Assembly: GCA_022497155.1 (NCBI GenBank)
Contig: MU385712.1
Location: 1,239,765-1,303,764, forward strand
DNA from: Whalleya microplaca
Taxonomy: Eukaryota > Ascomycota > Sordariomycetes > Xylariales > Xylariaceae
Length of the DNA stretch: 64,000 bases
Direction: 5' to 3'
Part shown: positions 21,190-33,800 of the stretch, piece by piece
Numbering within the stretch: position 1 is the stretch's first letter
How the letters are laid out: the number at the start of each line of letters is the position of its first letter
The notes under the pieces: generated by a model
Databases searched by the model: none
Seen by the model: only the letters and a program-made list of their open reading frames with translations
What the model was told of the DNA's origin: nothing
Position numbers and translations under genes: made by a program

Positions 21190-21282
21190 TCCCTCCCTGA
21201 TTTTTTAGCTAGCGTTCACGCAGCTGAAAAATTAAAAAGAAAAAAAAAAAGAAAAAAAATTTCACCCCAGGGACCTTAGGGT

Positions 21283-21720
21283 AACAGGTTAAATAGCCAC
21301 AGCTATTAGCAGCAGCAGCAGTAGCAGCAGGTTAGGTGACAACAGGTTAGTTAGCCACAGTTAGCCACGGCTTTTAACAGGTCAAATAGCCATAGCTATC
21401 AGCAGCAGCAGCAGTAGCAGCAGGTCAAGTGACAACAGGTCAGCTAGCCACAGCTATTAGCAGCAGCAGGTGGTTAGGTGATAATAGGTCAGTTAGCCAC
21501 AGCTAGCCACGGCTTTTAACAGGTCAAATAGCCACAGCTATTAGCAGCAGCAAGTCAGGTTAAGTGACCTCCCTATAAGCCTCCCTAGCAGCTGACAGCA
21601 GGTGACAGCAGGTTAGCAGGTGACAGCAGGTTAGCAGGTGATAATAGGTTAGCTAGCCATAGCTAGTAATAGTAGCAGCAGCAGCAGCTAATAGCCTCCC
21701 TTATTACTAAAGGTGACATT
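21283..21720. repeat. Y1 internal tandem repeats rich in CAG/TAG triplets
   Basis: Units starting AACAGGTTAAATAGCCACAG recur at 21283, 21376 and 21518 (spacing 93 and 142 bases). Each contains AGCAGCAGCAG-type runs followed by GGTGACAACAGG-like segments. Confidence 0.8.
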
Positions 21721-22245
21721 TAAGTGATAAGGTGTATTAAGGTGTAAAAAGGTGTTATCCGATATTGTCGTCCATATAAATTATATACGTATTAATAGCT
21801 AGCTATATTTAATTATATATTAAGCATAATTAGCTTATTACCGTTACTTATATAAAAATAGACAGGTTTATATATAAAAATATACGGTTTAATATTTTTA
21901 GTGTTATCGCGCTTTATATTCCTAGTATATAAAAAAAGAAAATTTATAAATTATAAGTAATAAATAACGTGAATATAATATATAAATAAAGTAGCTAGCT
22001 AGCTATCGATTAAATATATAGCTTAATTTAATTTATATAAAAAACAAGTAGCTATCGGATAAAATAAAATAGTCCGCGTGCGATTTGTCGGATAAAAATA
22101 AAGTAAGCTTAATAATATATAATATATTTTAAGTAATTATTGCTAGTGAATTTTATGCTTTTATAACTTGTGGTATAATAAAAAAGACTGTTTTACTCGA
22201 TTAATTAAAAGGTAAGAAAGTTAAGGCCTGTTTAAGAAAGCTAAA

Positions 22246-22551
22246 TGTTTTAAGACAAGGTATTAAGGTAAAGCGAAAGTAAGATATTAAGTTAAAATAA
22301 GTATATATAATAGCTGCCAGAGCTATATATATAACTATTTAACTATCTAGTGATATTTATTATTATCTGTTTTAAAAAAGTGAAGGAGATATAAAGGAAA
22401 AGGTTAGCTAAATACAGGTATATAATCCACTGTAAATTGCCCTATGGAGTGCCCTGTGGATACCCTGTGGAGTGCCCTGTGACGTGGCTCTAGGGGGCTT
22501 CTAATGGCTCCTAAGCTGCTGTCAATACCCGTAATCCCCTGCCCTATAACA
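22246..22551 (+). repeat. Y1 3' LTR (306 bp)
   Basis: Starts TGTTTTAAGACAAGG and ends CCCTATAACA. It is the same length as the 5' LTR and differs from it mainly by transitions. Confidence 0.88.
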
Positions 22552-22555
22552 ATAT

Positions 22556-22880
22556 CCCAAATCTCCCCACACTAAACCTATCACTAATGGCATAATTGGC
22601 CCAACAAAATGATGACAATGGCATCATGCGACAATATAACTGTACCGATCACATTCACTAAGCAACGACGTAAAGCTCGCCGCCGAGTCTACTCATGTAA
22701 AACGCGGCAGAACTGGTGATGAAATTCGATATTAAACATAAGCTAATTTTAAAGGAACTAAAATATAAAGGAACAGACGATAAACTAGCACAAGTAGAAA
22801 TACCGGAAACGATAGACGACTGGAAATTAATCGACATTATATTAAAAACAAACATAAAAATACCGATACCTTAACGAAAA
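22556..22880 (+). pseudogene. Less mutated 3' gag-protease segment of X1
   Basis: Resumes X1 after Y1. 22575-22700 matches the end of the X2 protease region (ITVPITFTKQRRKARRRV) with CAA codons intact. A further open stretch of 52 codons (22719-22874) reads KLILKELKYKGTDDKLAQVE; I do not recognise its family. The minus-strand frame here is a shadow. Confidence 0.55.
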
Positions 22881-23199
22881 TTACTAAATTAGCATACGCT
22901 ATTAACGGACTAAATTAACGATAATATAATAATAACTAGCATCGATATATGTATTATCCTTATAACATATCACCGTTTCCCTCGCCTCGACAAATATATA
23001 TAACACTAGTATTAACTAAAAAGCCATTAATTTTTTCTTTTATTAATTTCTTTTATTACGTTAAAAAAAGATAAGGAGAGGATAAAAATTAATAGCTATA
23101 ACTTTAAATAAAATTAAAATTAAGGAGAGTTTTTTCTTTTATTATATTAAAAGAGAAAAAGAGATCGACAAGTTATCGATCATTTCGTAAAGGGGCAGT

Positions 23200-23293
23200 T
23201 ATTAAGCCTAGCTATAATTACACATTATATAAGTCTTTTCGGGACTCATTATTAATTAATAAAATAAGCTTTATTATATAAACAAGTCTCACA
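23200..23293 (+). repeat. X1 3' LTR (94 bp)
   Basis: Begins TATTAAGCC after AAAGGGGCAGT and ends GTCTCACA with a canonical CA. The GTATA duplication follows. Confidence 0.86.
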
Positions 23294-23298
23294 GTATA

Positions 23299-23508
23299 TT
23301 TTTTTAATTAAGTAATTTAAGTAAAGTTAGGTTACTTAATAACCTCCCTCCTTTAAATATTATTATATTCTTATAATAATAAGTAAAAATAATTAAAGAC
23401 TTATAAACGGCATATAATATTCCCGGGAACTCGCCCGGTATAAAAAAAGCTTTTTAATTATTTTTATAAAAGATGGTAATAATTAAGCACAGGTAATATA
23501 TTAACTTA
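23299..23508. other. Spacer between nests 1 and 2
   Basis: About 210 bases of AT-rich sequence that belong to neither bounded element. A CCCGGGAACTCGCCCGG patch lies near 23430. No gene is seen. Confidence 0.5.
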
Positions 23509-23513
23509 TAAAG

Positions 23514-23662
23514 TATTAAAAACGCCCTATAAGCTAAAATAAATTTTCCGTCCAGCTAAAACAAACTTTTTATTTTTAAATAATTGTCCTCCAGGACTAT
23601 TAGTCCTAAAAAGATCATTAATAATACATATATTAAATATTACCTCATAGTTTACTGTCACA
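23514..23662 (+). repeat. D 5' LTR (149 bp)
   Basis: Starts TATTAAAAACGCCC (TG changed to TA) and ends CTGTCACA. Confidence 0.83.
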
Positions 23663-24779
23663 AATAATAGCACCTATTTCGTTAAAATAAAAACTATATA
23701 AAACTATCTTTAATAGCCCATTACTTATTATCGATTGTCTTAATAATTTTTTTTCCTTCTTAATTAAAACTACGCGCTATTATAATCGCGTATTAAGCGT
23801 TTATTTTTCTCGCTATCATTTTATACCTTATCCCGCTTATTTTTCCCGCTTGTCATTATCCGGTCCTTTACGTTTATAAAATAGCTGTTATTTTATTACT
23901 CGGAATAAAAACAATTAAAACAGTTATTTAGCCGTTTAAACCGAAATCGATAATACTAGCAAATATATCTTTATTATAATCCTTTTAGATATAGATTTAT
24001 TTTTATTTTTAAAACTTGTTTTACCCCGCTTTTAGTTCGGAAAAAAACCGAAACAGTAGCCGGAAAAAACCCTCCCTTATATATAATATAAACTTAATCG
24101 GAAACTTTAATTTATATAAAAAAAATAATAATAATAAAAATAAGTAGAAATATAAAATTATTTTGCCGTTATAAACTTTTTAATAAACTTAAATAATAAT
24201 AGTCTTACTTAAATTAAATATTTAAACTCAAAAATAGTCGCGATTATATAAAGATTTACGACAAATTAAAATAAGCTAATTTAACCGCCTTAATTAATAA
24301 AAAAAACTAAAAGGTTAAAACAAATACCTTAAAAACTTTACTTAATATAATAGATATTAAACTAGTAGCTTTTTAAATAAAATTTTAATAAGGCGATATT
24401 ATATATATTTTAATTAAGGATTCCGGAAAAATAAAATTGGAAACTTTTTATTTAAAAAATATATAACCGAATTATTTAAGAAATAAAAATTTATAAAAAA
24501 ATATAACGTAAACTAAATAATAGTTCGCAAACTTTAAAAACGCTTAAACTAAAGAGATTCGGATTTATAAAAAATAAAGAATCCGTTTTAATAAAACGTT
24601 TTAAAAATATAAATTAATTTATTATTTCCGGTTTAAATAATATCCTAATATTTTAAAAACTAAAGGTAAACTTATTTTTATAACTAGGTAATAATAAATA
24701 TAAATAACTAACCTTTTAGCTTAGCCCGGAAAAGCTAACCCTTAAGTAATAAAATAGCCCCGACAAATAGCCTATATCA

Positions 24780-25165
24780 GACAAACAGTCTATTATTAAC
24801 AGATAATTTAATCCTAAAAGTAGTTTTAAAAAATATCTTAGCCTTAAGAAATAATCCAGTTTTAAGAAATAACCTAATTTTAAAAGACAATTTAATCTTA
24901 AAAGGCATTTTAATCCTAATATAAAGCCCCGAAAGGGCCTTTCGAACTAGCTTAATTTAGATAAAATAAAATAATAAATAAGAAAAATAAAAAATCCTAA
25001 GCATTTAAGATTATAGCTACGCTATAACCTAAATGTTAGATTTTTATTTATTTTATAATATACACTAATACCTTATAATAACCCTTTTTAAATCTTAAAA
25101 GGCAATTTAGTCTTAAAAAATAATTTAATCTTAAAAGATAATCTACTACTAATAGTTAGCGCACG
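24780..25165. repeat. Degenerate about 21-base tandem repeats in the D gag region
   Basis: Repeated units resembling TTTTAAAAGACAATTTAATC occur in two clusters (about 24780-24925 and 25085-25145). They probably encoded a repeated peptide (LKDNLIL-like) before mutation. Confidence 0.6.
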
Positions 25166-26139
25166 TTTAATAAACAATTTAACCCTAGCAAAAAATATAC
25201 TCCGGAACGTAATATATTGGAACAGAAAATAAAAAACGCTAATAACTAAGGCCTAAATAATTTAAAGGAATAGCTATAAAAAATCCCGTTTAAAAAGCTG
25301 CTAAAAAACGTAACGTTAGCGTTTAAGTTATAAAAAAATTTCTAAAATTATTAAAATTCTATCTATAAATAAAAGTTATATTAAATCAGTTTTTTTAATT
25401 TATATATTAATTTATTATTTAATAAAAGCGATTATATTTAAATCGGCTAAAATATTTATTAAAAACGTGTTTTTATTTATAAATAATATTAATAAATATG
25501 CCTAAAATTTTATTAAAAAAGTAATTATTTAAAGAGACTTTTTTTAGCTATTACAAAAAACCGCCCAGGCTTAATAAGCTATAAAAACCTTCCCGTAAAT
25601 ATATTAAATAATATTAGCAAACCTTAATATAACCTTAACTAAAATAATTACTAAATTTAAAATGTTAATATTAAAAGTTTTTATTTATTTAAAAAAGCTA
25701 AAAATAATATAAAAAAAAACATATATTTGCCGGAAAACCGGTTTATTTTTAAGCTATTAAAATTATTTAATATATTAAAGCAGTAAAAGAATTACTTTTT
25801 TTTTAGTAAATAATAAAAGGTTATAATAAATTATATTTTTTATTAAAGCAGTTAATAATTTACCTAAATAAAATATCCGGCTTTTAATTAAAGGATTTTT
25901 TAAACTATTTAAATAAAAAAGTAAGTATATACCGGAATACCATTTATTTATATAAAGAAATTTCGGAAAATCTAAAGCCGGATATTTAAATTTATTTCTG
26001 TTTTATTAATATAACATTACTGTAAATAAATAATTGTACGCCTATTTAAAAAACCTTTCTGGCTTTTGTTTCTACTTATTATATAATAAAACTTACGGAA
26101 AATTAAAATATTAAAATAGTTTTTTATAAAAAAAACCGT

Positions 26140-26240
26140 AACTATAGCTATTAAAACCGGAATAATTATTAAAATCGCGGGTATTAAAACTGTAATAAAT
26201 ATTAAAACCGAAAATACTAAAACCGCAATTATAATCGAAA
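26140..26240. repeat. Degenerate ATTAAAACCG repeats
   Basis: Several imperfect copies of a unit containing ATTAAAACCG lie just upstream of the C insertion, in D internal sequence. Confidence 0.55.
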
Positions 26241-26374
26241 TAATTTATATAAAAAAATTAAAAAGCTAAAACCGCCTATAATAAAGCGGCCGGATTAAAC
26301 CTTTCCGGAACTTCCGCAAATTATACCGTAAATAACAAAAAAACTCTTTCCGCGCGAAAGGTTTCGGCAGCCGA

Positions 26375-26565
26375 TATAATAAGCTGTGCCGTAATAGGGA
26401 ATATCGGCGATCATAAGCCGATATAACAGTATAGCTCTCGAGAGCTAGTATAAATGCTCTCGAGCTATGCCGATATACCTTCTTGATTTTCTTTTTTTTT
26501 TTAGTTAAAAAATAAATATTTATTTAGTATTATAAAATTACATTTTAACGTAACGGCTTTTTATA
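26375..26565 (+). repeat. C 5' LTR (191 bp)
   Basis: Begins TATAATAAGC and ends CTTTTTATA. It contains ATGCTCTCGAGCTATGCCG, shared exactly with the 3' LTR. Confidence 0.9.
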
Positions 26566-29149
26566 TATTTTTTAATTTATTAACTCCCGAGTTACGTTAA
26601 AGTAGATTAAAATATTAGGAGAAATTTTAAAACAGCCTTTTAATAATCCGGAAATATTATTAGCGAGATATACGGAAGTATTAAATATTTAAGTCTATTA
26701 GATTTATACCCGTTTCGAGTAAATATATATAATATTAGAAACGGTATTAAAAAATAATTCGGAAAAATAACAATTAAAATAAGCGGCTTATAAATAAAAA
26801 CTAAAAAAATAATAAGATAAATTATTATAACGCTAAGCGGTTTTAAAAATATAGTTATAAAAGAATTTCGATTTATTAACTATATAAAACGCGAATATAA
26901 TAAAAGGTATTCCCGCGTAAAACCCTCGGGATTTTTAAAAACCCTAAGGATAATTAGCTTAAGTAGGTATAAACCCTTAGCTAAAAAACCCTTAGCTAGG
27001 AAATTTTTAGCTAAAAAACCTTTAAATACTTTTAATACCTGCCTTAATAATTATTACGGCCCTAATATTTAAGCATAAATTATTATTATAGCCCGAGAAG
27101 TTTAGGGGCAAATATAGTTATTATTTTATATAAGAGATATTAATAAAGTATAAGCTTTAAAAAAATACGGAATTTATAAAAAGGGATTAAAATAAATAAT
27201 ATAATATTTATAAGCGGCTTAAAAATAATATATAATATATAGTAAAGTTATATTATATTATAAAACAATCTAATAAAATATATAACCTAATATTTTTTTT
27301 TAATATTTATCGAACATTTATAAAAACTATAATAAAGCTATTAAAACGGGAGGCGAATTATATAAATGCCGTTAGTTTATTAATTAGATTTTTATATTTT
27401 TTTATATTAATTTCGAACAACTATTAATAAAAATAGGGGGCAATATATAAAATAATAAAGCGAAACTTATATTTATTAAAAAAGCGATTAATAATTAACT
27501 TAATAACGCGTTAGTTTTAGTAATGCTACCGAATATTTATTAAAATTAGGTTTATTAAGTAATAGATATTATAACCCGATTTAAAAAATCGCTATTTTAT
27601 TATAGCAGGAATAGCTTAAGAAACGGGATTACGCCGAATAGATTACTTTTTCCGGGCTTATTACCTTTTATTTTTAATCGCTTTAAGACTAATTATAAAA
27701 GCGATACGTTAATAACCGGTATAGCCGCGCTAATAAGAAGTTAGCGGGCTAAATAAGTAATAAATAAAAGACGAAACGCTTAAATAAAATATAAAAAATG
27801 TTTACGATAAAAAAAAAACTATCTATTTAAAAAATATACTTATTATTTTATAAAATTATTTACCCGTATTAAAGTTAATATAATAGTAAGTTATAAATTT
27901 AAAAAAATAAAACCGAAAAAATACTAAAAAAACAGAAAAACAAGTAGCTTTTAAATAAAGTCGCGTTTAAAAATTTAATATAACGGCAGAAAAATTTAAT
28001 ATAACCGAATAATTTATAAATAAAAAATTTTTTATAATTAATATATATTTAAATTAATAACTATATATAAAAATTTTTATAAATTTAAAATATAAATATT
28101 ATATTATTATTAGCGAAAATATAATAAAATATTTAAAGTTGCCGCGTATATTTATCCGGGAAAAAACGGTAGAAAAAATTATTTATAGGGAAGAATTAAA
28201 TATCTTAAATATAATTTGCGAGATAATTTATATAAAGCCTAATTTTAATAAGTATAAATTAAAAATATTTATATATATAATATTAAGTTTAAATTATTTT
28301 ATAATATTAAAAAAGCTTTAAATAAAATATAACCGGGTAATATATATAACGTATAAATATATATTATATATAAAAGTTACCGGAAATTTAAGAGTATAAA
28401 AAAAAGGATATTTTTTAGAAATTATAAAAATTTGCGAAACTCGGGAGGCGTTTTATATTAGTGCGATATATTTTATAAAAGAAATAAAAAAAGCTCGGAA
28501 ATAAAAAAAGCTAGAAAAATAAGTAATAACTTAATAAATAGCTATATTTATTATTATATTAGTAGATATTAATAAGGCTTTAGCGTTTAAAAAAAAACTA
28601 ACGTTCGAAAAAATCTTTCTTTTTAGTTAGAAAGCTGGAAATAATTATTCGAAAAAAAAATAAAAATCTTCCGCCGTACTATTTAAAAGCCGATTATAAA
28701 ATTAATTTAAACTATAATAAAATAGGTAAAAAGTTACTTATTTTTTAGGGGCTATTATATAATATATTCCGGAAAAAATTATTAGCGTTATAGAAAATAT
28801 TAATTAAACTATTAAATAAAGGGTATATTTATATAAATAGCTTATTTATAAAAACTTTTATATTTTTTATTTAAAAACCGAACGGTAGATTTTATTTTTA
28901 TTATAATTATAAAATATTAAATAATATTATTTAACGGGATTAGTATTTATTTTTATTTATATAAGAAACGTTTAAAACCTTTTCGGGAGTAAAATAATTT
29001 TTTAAAGTAAATATTAAGTCGCCTTTTTATAAAATTAAAATTAAAAAAAAACGGCTTTGTATATCTGTTTTAGGCTATTTAAATAGCTTATAACTTTTTT
29101 TAATTTAATAAATATTTCTGTAATATTTTAACGTTATATAAATAGTACG

Positions 29150-29840
29150 TTAAAAAAATACCTAAATATTTTTTATTTAATATATATAAATAATATATTA
29201 ATTTATTTTTTTAAAAATAAAAAAAATTATATCGATAAAATAAAAAAAGTATTAAAATATTTAAAAATAATAAGCTTAAATTTAAATATAAATAAATATA
29301 AGTTTATAATAATTATTATAAAATATTTAAGATTTATTATCGAAATAAAAAAAAGGGTTTATATAAATCCGGCTAAAGTATAAATAATTAAAAAATGGGA
29401 ATTTTTTAAAACGTTTAAAAAAATTTATAGTTTTTTAAGATTTATAAATTTCTACCGGAGGTTTATTAAAAACTATATAAATTTTATTACTTTTTTATCG
29501 GCATTTATAAAAAAGGGGGTACTATTTTAATAAGGGCTTTCGGAAAATCTAGCGTTCGAGAACTTTAAACGAGCGTTTTTAAAAAAACCGGCTTTAATAT
29601 AATAGGATCCCGAACGGGAGACAGTAATTAAAGTAGACTATTCGGGATAAGCTTATAGGAGGTGTTTATTATAACGTAATAAGCGAGAGATTTTATTATT
29701 TATAGCTTATTATTTTAAGCGCTTAATTCCGGTAGAAATTAATTACGAAATTTATAATAAAAAGCTGTTAGTAATTATAAGCTATTTATAAATATAAAAC
29801 GCGGAGTTATAAAACGTAATTTTAATATTTATAATTTTAT
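29150..29840 (+). pseudogene. C reverse transcriptase/RNase H relic
   Basis: The RT active-site box reads YINNILIY (29183-29194 for YINN): both catalytic Asp have become Asn, as G-to-A RIP gives. Downstream in the same frame are NPAKV, a SFLRFINFYRRFIKNY segment (gypsy RT thumb), SENLAFENFKRAFLKKPAL, DPERETVIKVDYSG (start of RNase H with its first Asp), and KRLIPVEINYEIYNKKLLVI. Stops replace expected Gln and Trp codons. Confidence 0.9.
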
Positions 29841-30359
29841 TTAATTATAAAAATTTAAAATATTTTATAACTTTTAAAAGATTTTTTAAGCGATAAATAT
29901 ATTAGTTAAAAAAATTAATACGTTTTAATTTCTAATTAAAATTTTACGCTAAATGTTTAAATATTAAACCCGACGTTTTTTTATAGCATAAATAAAACCT
30001 GCTATAGGGAATATAAAACGAAAGGTATAAAAAATAGGAATTTTAATTATTATAAAAAAATAGTTATTTTATATATAATTTAAAAAATATAAATAAACGG
30101 GAATTATTAAAATAAAATATATTTAGTTATACGGATAAAATATTCCAGAAAATAAAGTAATTTTTAAATATAAAAATTTATAATTATTATAAGATATAAA
30201 AGTAGCAAAAAACCCGAATTATACGCGAGTAATAAAAGCGGTAGTTTAAAAAAATTAAGCGTTTTTTAAAAACTTAAATATAAAAATATTATTATCGGAA
30301 TATAATATTAATAATAAAAATTAACTATATTTCCGTAAGCGTATTTAAATTTTTAATAT

Positions 30360-31330
30360 AAAATACCTATAATTTATATCTGATAAGGCATCCGGGAAAG
30401 GAAAATATATTAGTAATATTTTCGAAAACGTTTTACTAACTTAAAATATCGGCGTTTATAAAATATTTCTATAGAAATTACGATATTTATAAGAGAAAAA
30501 TAATATAGCGTAATTAAAAAAAGAACTTTTAAAACTATTATTTATTCCGGATCGATTTTATAATAAGTTATTTATTAACTTTATAACTAACTTATTAATT
30601 ATTTTTAAATAGGACCTTATTTTTATAATAGTAATTTTTAATCGATTAAAAAAATAAGTTATATTAAAGGCTATAATTTTAATAAAAACAGAAATATATA
30701 CCGAACGGTTTATAAATTATTATTAAAAGTATTATAGTTTTTTCTATACTATAATTAATAATAAAAAATCTAATTAAATAGGGCGATTTTAAAGATAGCT
30801 TTATTTATTAGTAGAAATAAAGTAGCGCTTATTAATTGCGTTTTATTTAAAAACTAACGGAATTATTAAACGAGCGAATTAAAAAATATTAATATATTTT
30901 CGAGCGTTTATATTATATATTTAATTCGAATAAAATTTATTATTACCGGAAGTAATATTTGCGATTAATAACCGAGATATTACGATAATAAAGTTAAGTT
31001 TTTTTTTTATATTTTATAAATATTATATAAAATTTATGTTAATAGTAAAATATATCCCGGAATTTATTTCCGAATTACGCGTACGGGCGGAAGTTTTTAT
31101 TTAATATTTAAAAAAAGCGATAAAATTTATATAAACCGTAATAATAATTACGTAATAACGATAAAAAAACGTAACTAATAAGCAGCAATTTTTTATAAAG
31201 TAATTCCGAATAGGAAATAAGGTATAATTAACGTTTAAAAATATTTTTATATTTTAATTTTTATAAAAGCTAATATAATTATATATTAAATATAAAATAA
31301 CGTACGTTATTAGTTTTTAGGTTATAAAAT
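30360..31330 (+). pseudogene. C integrase relic
   Basis: A segment reading RHPGKENILVIFSKTFY (about 30380-30430), with YRNYDIYKRK after it, matches the zinc-binding N-terminal domain of gypsy integrases, its Cys residues replaced by Tyr. The catalytic core is too degraded to place the DDE residues by eye. Basic stretches around 31080-31200 fit the linker after the core. Confidence 0.6.
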
Positions 31331-33609
31331 TAAATATACCGAAAAAAATATATAACCGGTTTTATATCAAATTTATTTATTACGTAAGAAATAATTTCTT
31401 GCTTTTTTAAAGGAACGAAAATATATAACCTTTTTTTATAGTTAGTAAAAAAAAAAGGAAAAAATAAAGTAATAAATAAAGGAAATTATTCGAGTAATTA
31501 ATAAATAAAAGGGGTAAAAAAAAACTAAATAAATATTAGTAAAGTAGGTAAATTATATAGCTTTAATATAAAAACTGTTTAAAAATTTAAAAAATACCGA
31601 AATAATAAACTGTTTTAAAAAAAATTACGGTAATATAAAAACAAATAATAAGCTTAAAGAAATTAATATAAAAAAAAAAGGCAAAAGTTACGCTTATATA
31701 ATAATTATATAATTAATAAAGTATTAATAAAATATAAAAACGAGAGAATATAAATAAAATAAAAAAATATTACAGGAAATTATAAATTTTTTATTATTAT
31801 AGTAAATGTTATTCCCGAATAAGTAATAAATAACTTTTTTTATTTATGTAAATTTTTTTTAATAAACTAATAATTAAAGTTATTATAAAATTAACCGAAA
31901 AATATAATAAACTTAATTAAGCGGCATATTTATATTAGCCGGGAGTTAATAATTTAGCTCGTTTTTTTATTGTTTTTTTTATTTATATTTATCGGTTTTT
32001 TTTTTATTTTTATAGAAAAAATTTTAAAGAAGCGGCTATAGTTTTAGTAAAAAATATTAATAGAAATAAAGAAAATATACGGGCAAAAATTATACGAATT
32101 ATATTTAAGCGAAAGGTTTATAATAATAATAAAGGCGGGCGAAATAAAGTAAAAAAAAAATCGGAAGCAGAAATATATATATAAGCGGCAGGCTTAACGT
32201 TATTTATTATAAAATATATAATAGCTAAAATATTATTAATATTATTAACAATATATTTAAGCGAGTAATCGATTTTTTTAAACCCGGCTATAAGTTATTT
32301 TTATATAATATATAAATTAAAAAAAATTATAAAAAAATAAAATAAAAATTTATATATTATTTTTATTATTATTAAGTTTCGGCTTGGCTTAAAGCTATAA
32401 TGTTTATTTTAGTATACTCGAAATATATAGCGGCGTTAATAATACGTTATATTTATATTTCGGCCGATTTTTAAATAGTAACGGAAATTAAATAAAAAAA
32501 ATAAATAACGGGAATATTATAAAAAAGCGGGAGGGGATAATTTATTAAGGTTTAAATTATTATAAGCTCGATAAGCTATTATTAAGGTAGTAATAAGGAA
32601 ATAAATTTTAATATTTATAAATAATTACGAAACGAAATTAAAAAATAATATTTAAACGGAAAAAATAAAAAATAATTTACGATAAAGTAATTATAGTTTT
32701 TAGTATATTTTATATATTATATATTATAAATAATTAGATATAATTAATATTATATTTAAAATGTTTTAAAATTAAAAAAAAAGAAAAAAACTTATAAATT
32801 TAGTTAAAGTAAAAGGCGGAAAGGTTTTTAGCTATATAGCTAACGTAAAGGCAGTATAAAATACGATATATAAAAAAAAAGAAAGCTATAAAAATAGCGC
32901 AAACGGGTAGTTTATTAAAAGCAGTAAAGCCGGAGGGAAAACGAGACAAAAATATAAAAGCGGTAGCGAAAGCGAAAATAAGCAAAAATAACGGTAAAAA
33001 AAAAGGGCGCGTGACGGGAATATTATAAGGGAATATATTAGTAACTTAAATAATAAAAAAATTAAAAAATTAAAAAATTAGAAAATTAAAGAATTAGAAA
33101 ATGAAGTAAATAGTTAAGGAGATGGGTTTTTATTTATAAATAGCCTAAAAAAAAGGGAGAAAAAAAAGAATTTCGAAAAAAGGGCCTAAAATATTTAAAC
33201 AACTTTAGAAAAGAATTAATCGCGCGGCTAATTATAAAAGTTAATTATATATTACATTAGTTATGCGTATAAATTAATTAAAAGCGGGAATTAATTTATT
33301 AATTTAAAAGTAAACTTAATTATTAAATAAAAAATTAATTAAAAGCGGGAATTAAGTTTTAATTTTATGCGCGTTTATTTTATACTTAATTAATTAATAG
33401 TAATATAAAATTAAGAACTTTTATAATAAAAGATTTTTTTTATAAAAGCATTTTTATATTATCTCCTAAACCGGCCTTAATTAATAATAAAATAAATAAT
33501 TAATAATTAGAAAAGCCAATAATTAACGGGAATTTATATATATCTTACGCTCGGGTATAAGGAACGCGATACGATCGCGTAAAAAAAAAAGTAAAGGGGG
33601 GGGGGGTAA

Positions 33610-33800
33610 TGTAATAGGCTATATTATAGTAGGGAATATCGGCAATTATAAGCTGATATAATAAGATAGCTTTTAAAAGCTAATATAAATGCTCTCGAGC
33701 TATGCCGATATACTTTTTTGATTTTTTTTTCTTCTTTAATTAAAAAATAAAAACTTATTTAGTATTATAAAATTGCATTTTAGCGTAACGGCCTTTTATA
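33610..33800 (+). repeat. C 3' LTR (191 bp)
   Basis: Starts TGTAATAGGC right after the G-run and ends CCTTTTATA, followed by GCCGA. Confidence 0.9.

Larger units (their letters stand above)
20884..22551 (+). mobile_element. Non-coding LTR element Y1 (1668 bp)
   Basis: Two LTRs of exactly 306 bp (20884-21189 and 22246-22551) and an ATAT duplication (20880-20883 and 22552-22555). The 5' LTR opens with the 12-base palindrome TGTCTTAAGACA and both LTRs end in AACA. The 1.06-kb interior has no gag or pol motif and is built largely of short repeats, so this is a TRIM/LARD-like non-autonomous element. Mutation is moderate compared with the later Y copies at 49085-52249. Confidence 0.9.
13140..23293 (+). 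mobile_element. LTR retrotransposon X1 (outer element of nest 1)
   Basis: It is bounded by two 94-bp LTRs (13140-13233 and 23200-23293) and a perfect 5-bp target duplication GTATA (13135-13139 and 23294-23298). A polypurine stretch ending AAAGGGGCAGT lies directly before the 3' LTR, so the element runs on the plus strand. Its own sequence is interrupted by X2 (13702-18033), solo LTR S1 (18591-18749) and Y1 (20884-22551). Joining the flanks of X2 gives a continuous match to X2's own internal region, which proves the insertion. The remaining X1 internal sequence holds gag-like and integrase-like relics, all broken. Confidence 0.88.
26375..33800 (+). mobile_element. Ty3/gypsy LTR retrotransposon C (7426 bp), inserted in D
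   Basis: Two 191-bp LTRs (26375-26565 and 33610-33800) and a perfect GCCGA duplication (26370-26374 and 33801-33805). The polypurine tract ends with an 11-G run (33596-33606) just before TGTAATAGG. The interior holds gag-like, RT, RNase H and integrase relics in the gypsy order, all on the plus strand. This was a complete autonomous element before RIP destroyed it. Confidence 0.92.

Noticed and set aside
21283..21720. Repeated short units as a possible CRISPR array
   Set aside because: Units are irregular (93 and 142 bases apart), triplet-rich and internal to an LTR element in a fungal genome.
22658..22855. 65-codon minus-strand frame in the X1 3' part
   Set aside because: The plus strand matches the protease relic of X2; the minus frame is a by-product.
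28139..28321. 60-codon frames in the AT-rich block (also 13030, 32800, 41197, 57655, 61472)
   Set aside because: They are expected by chance in this sequence or are shadows of mutated retrotransposon frames; none has a recognisable domain.
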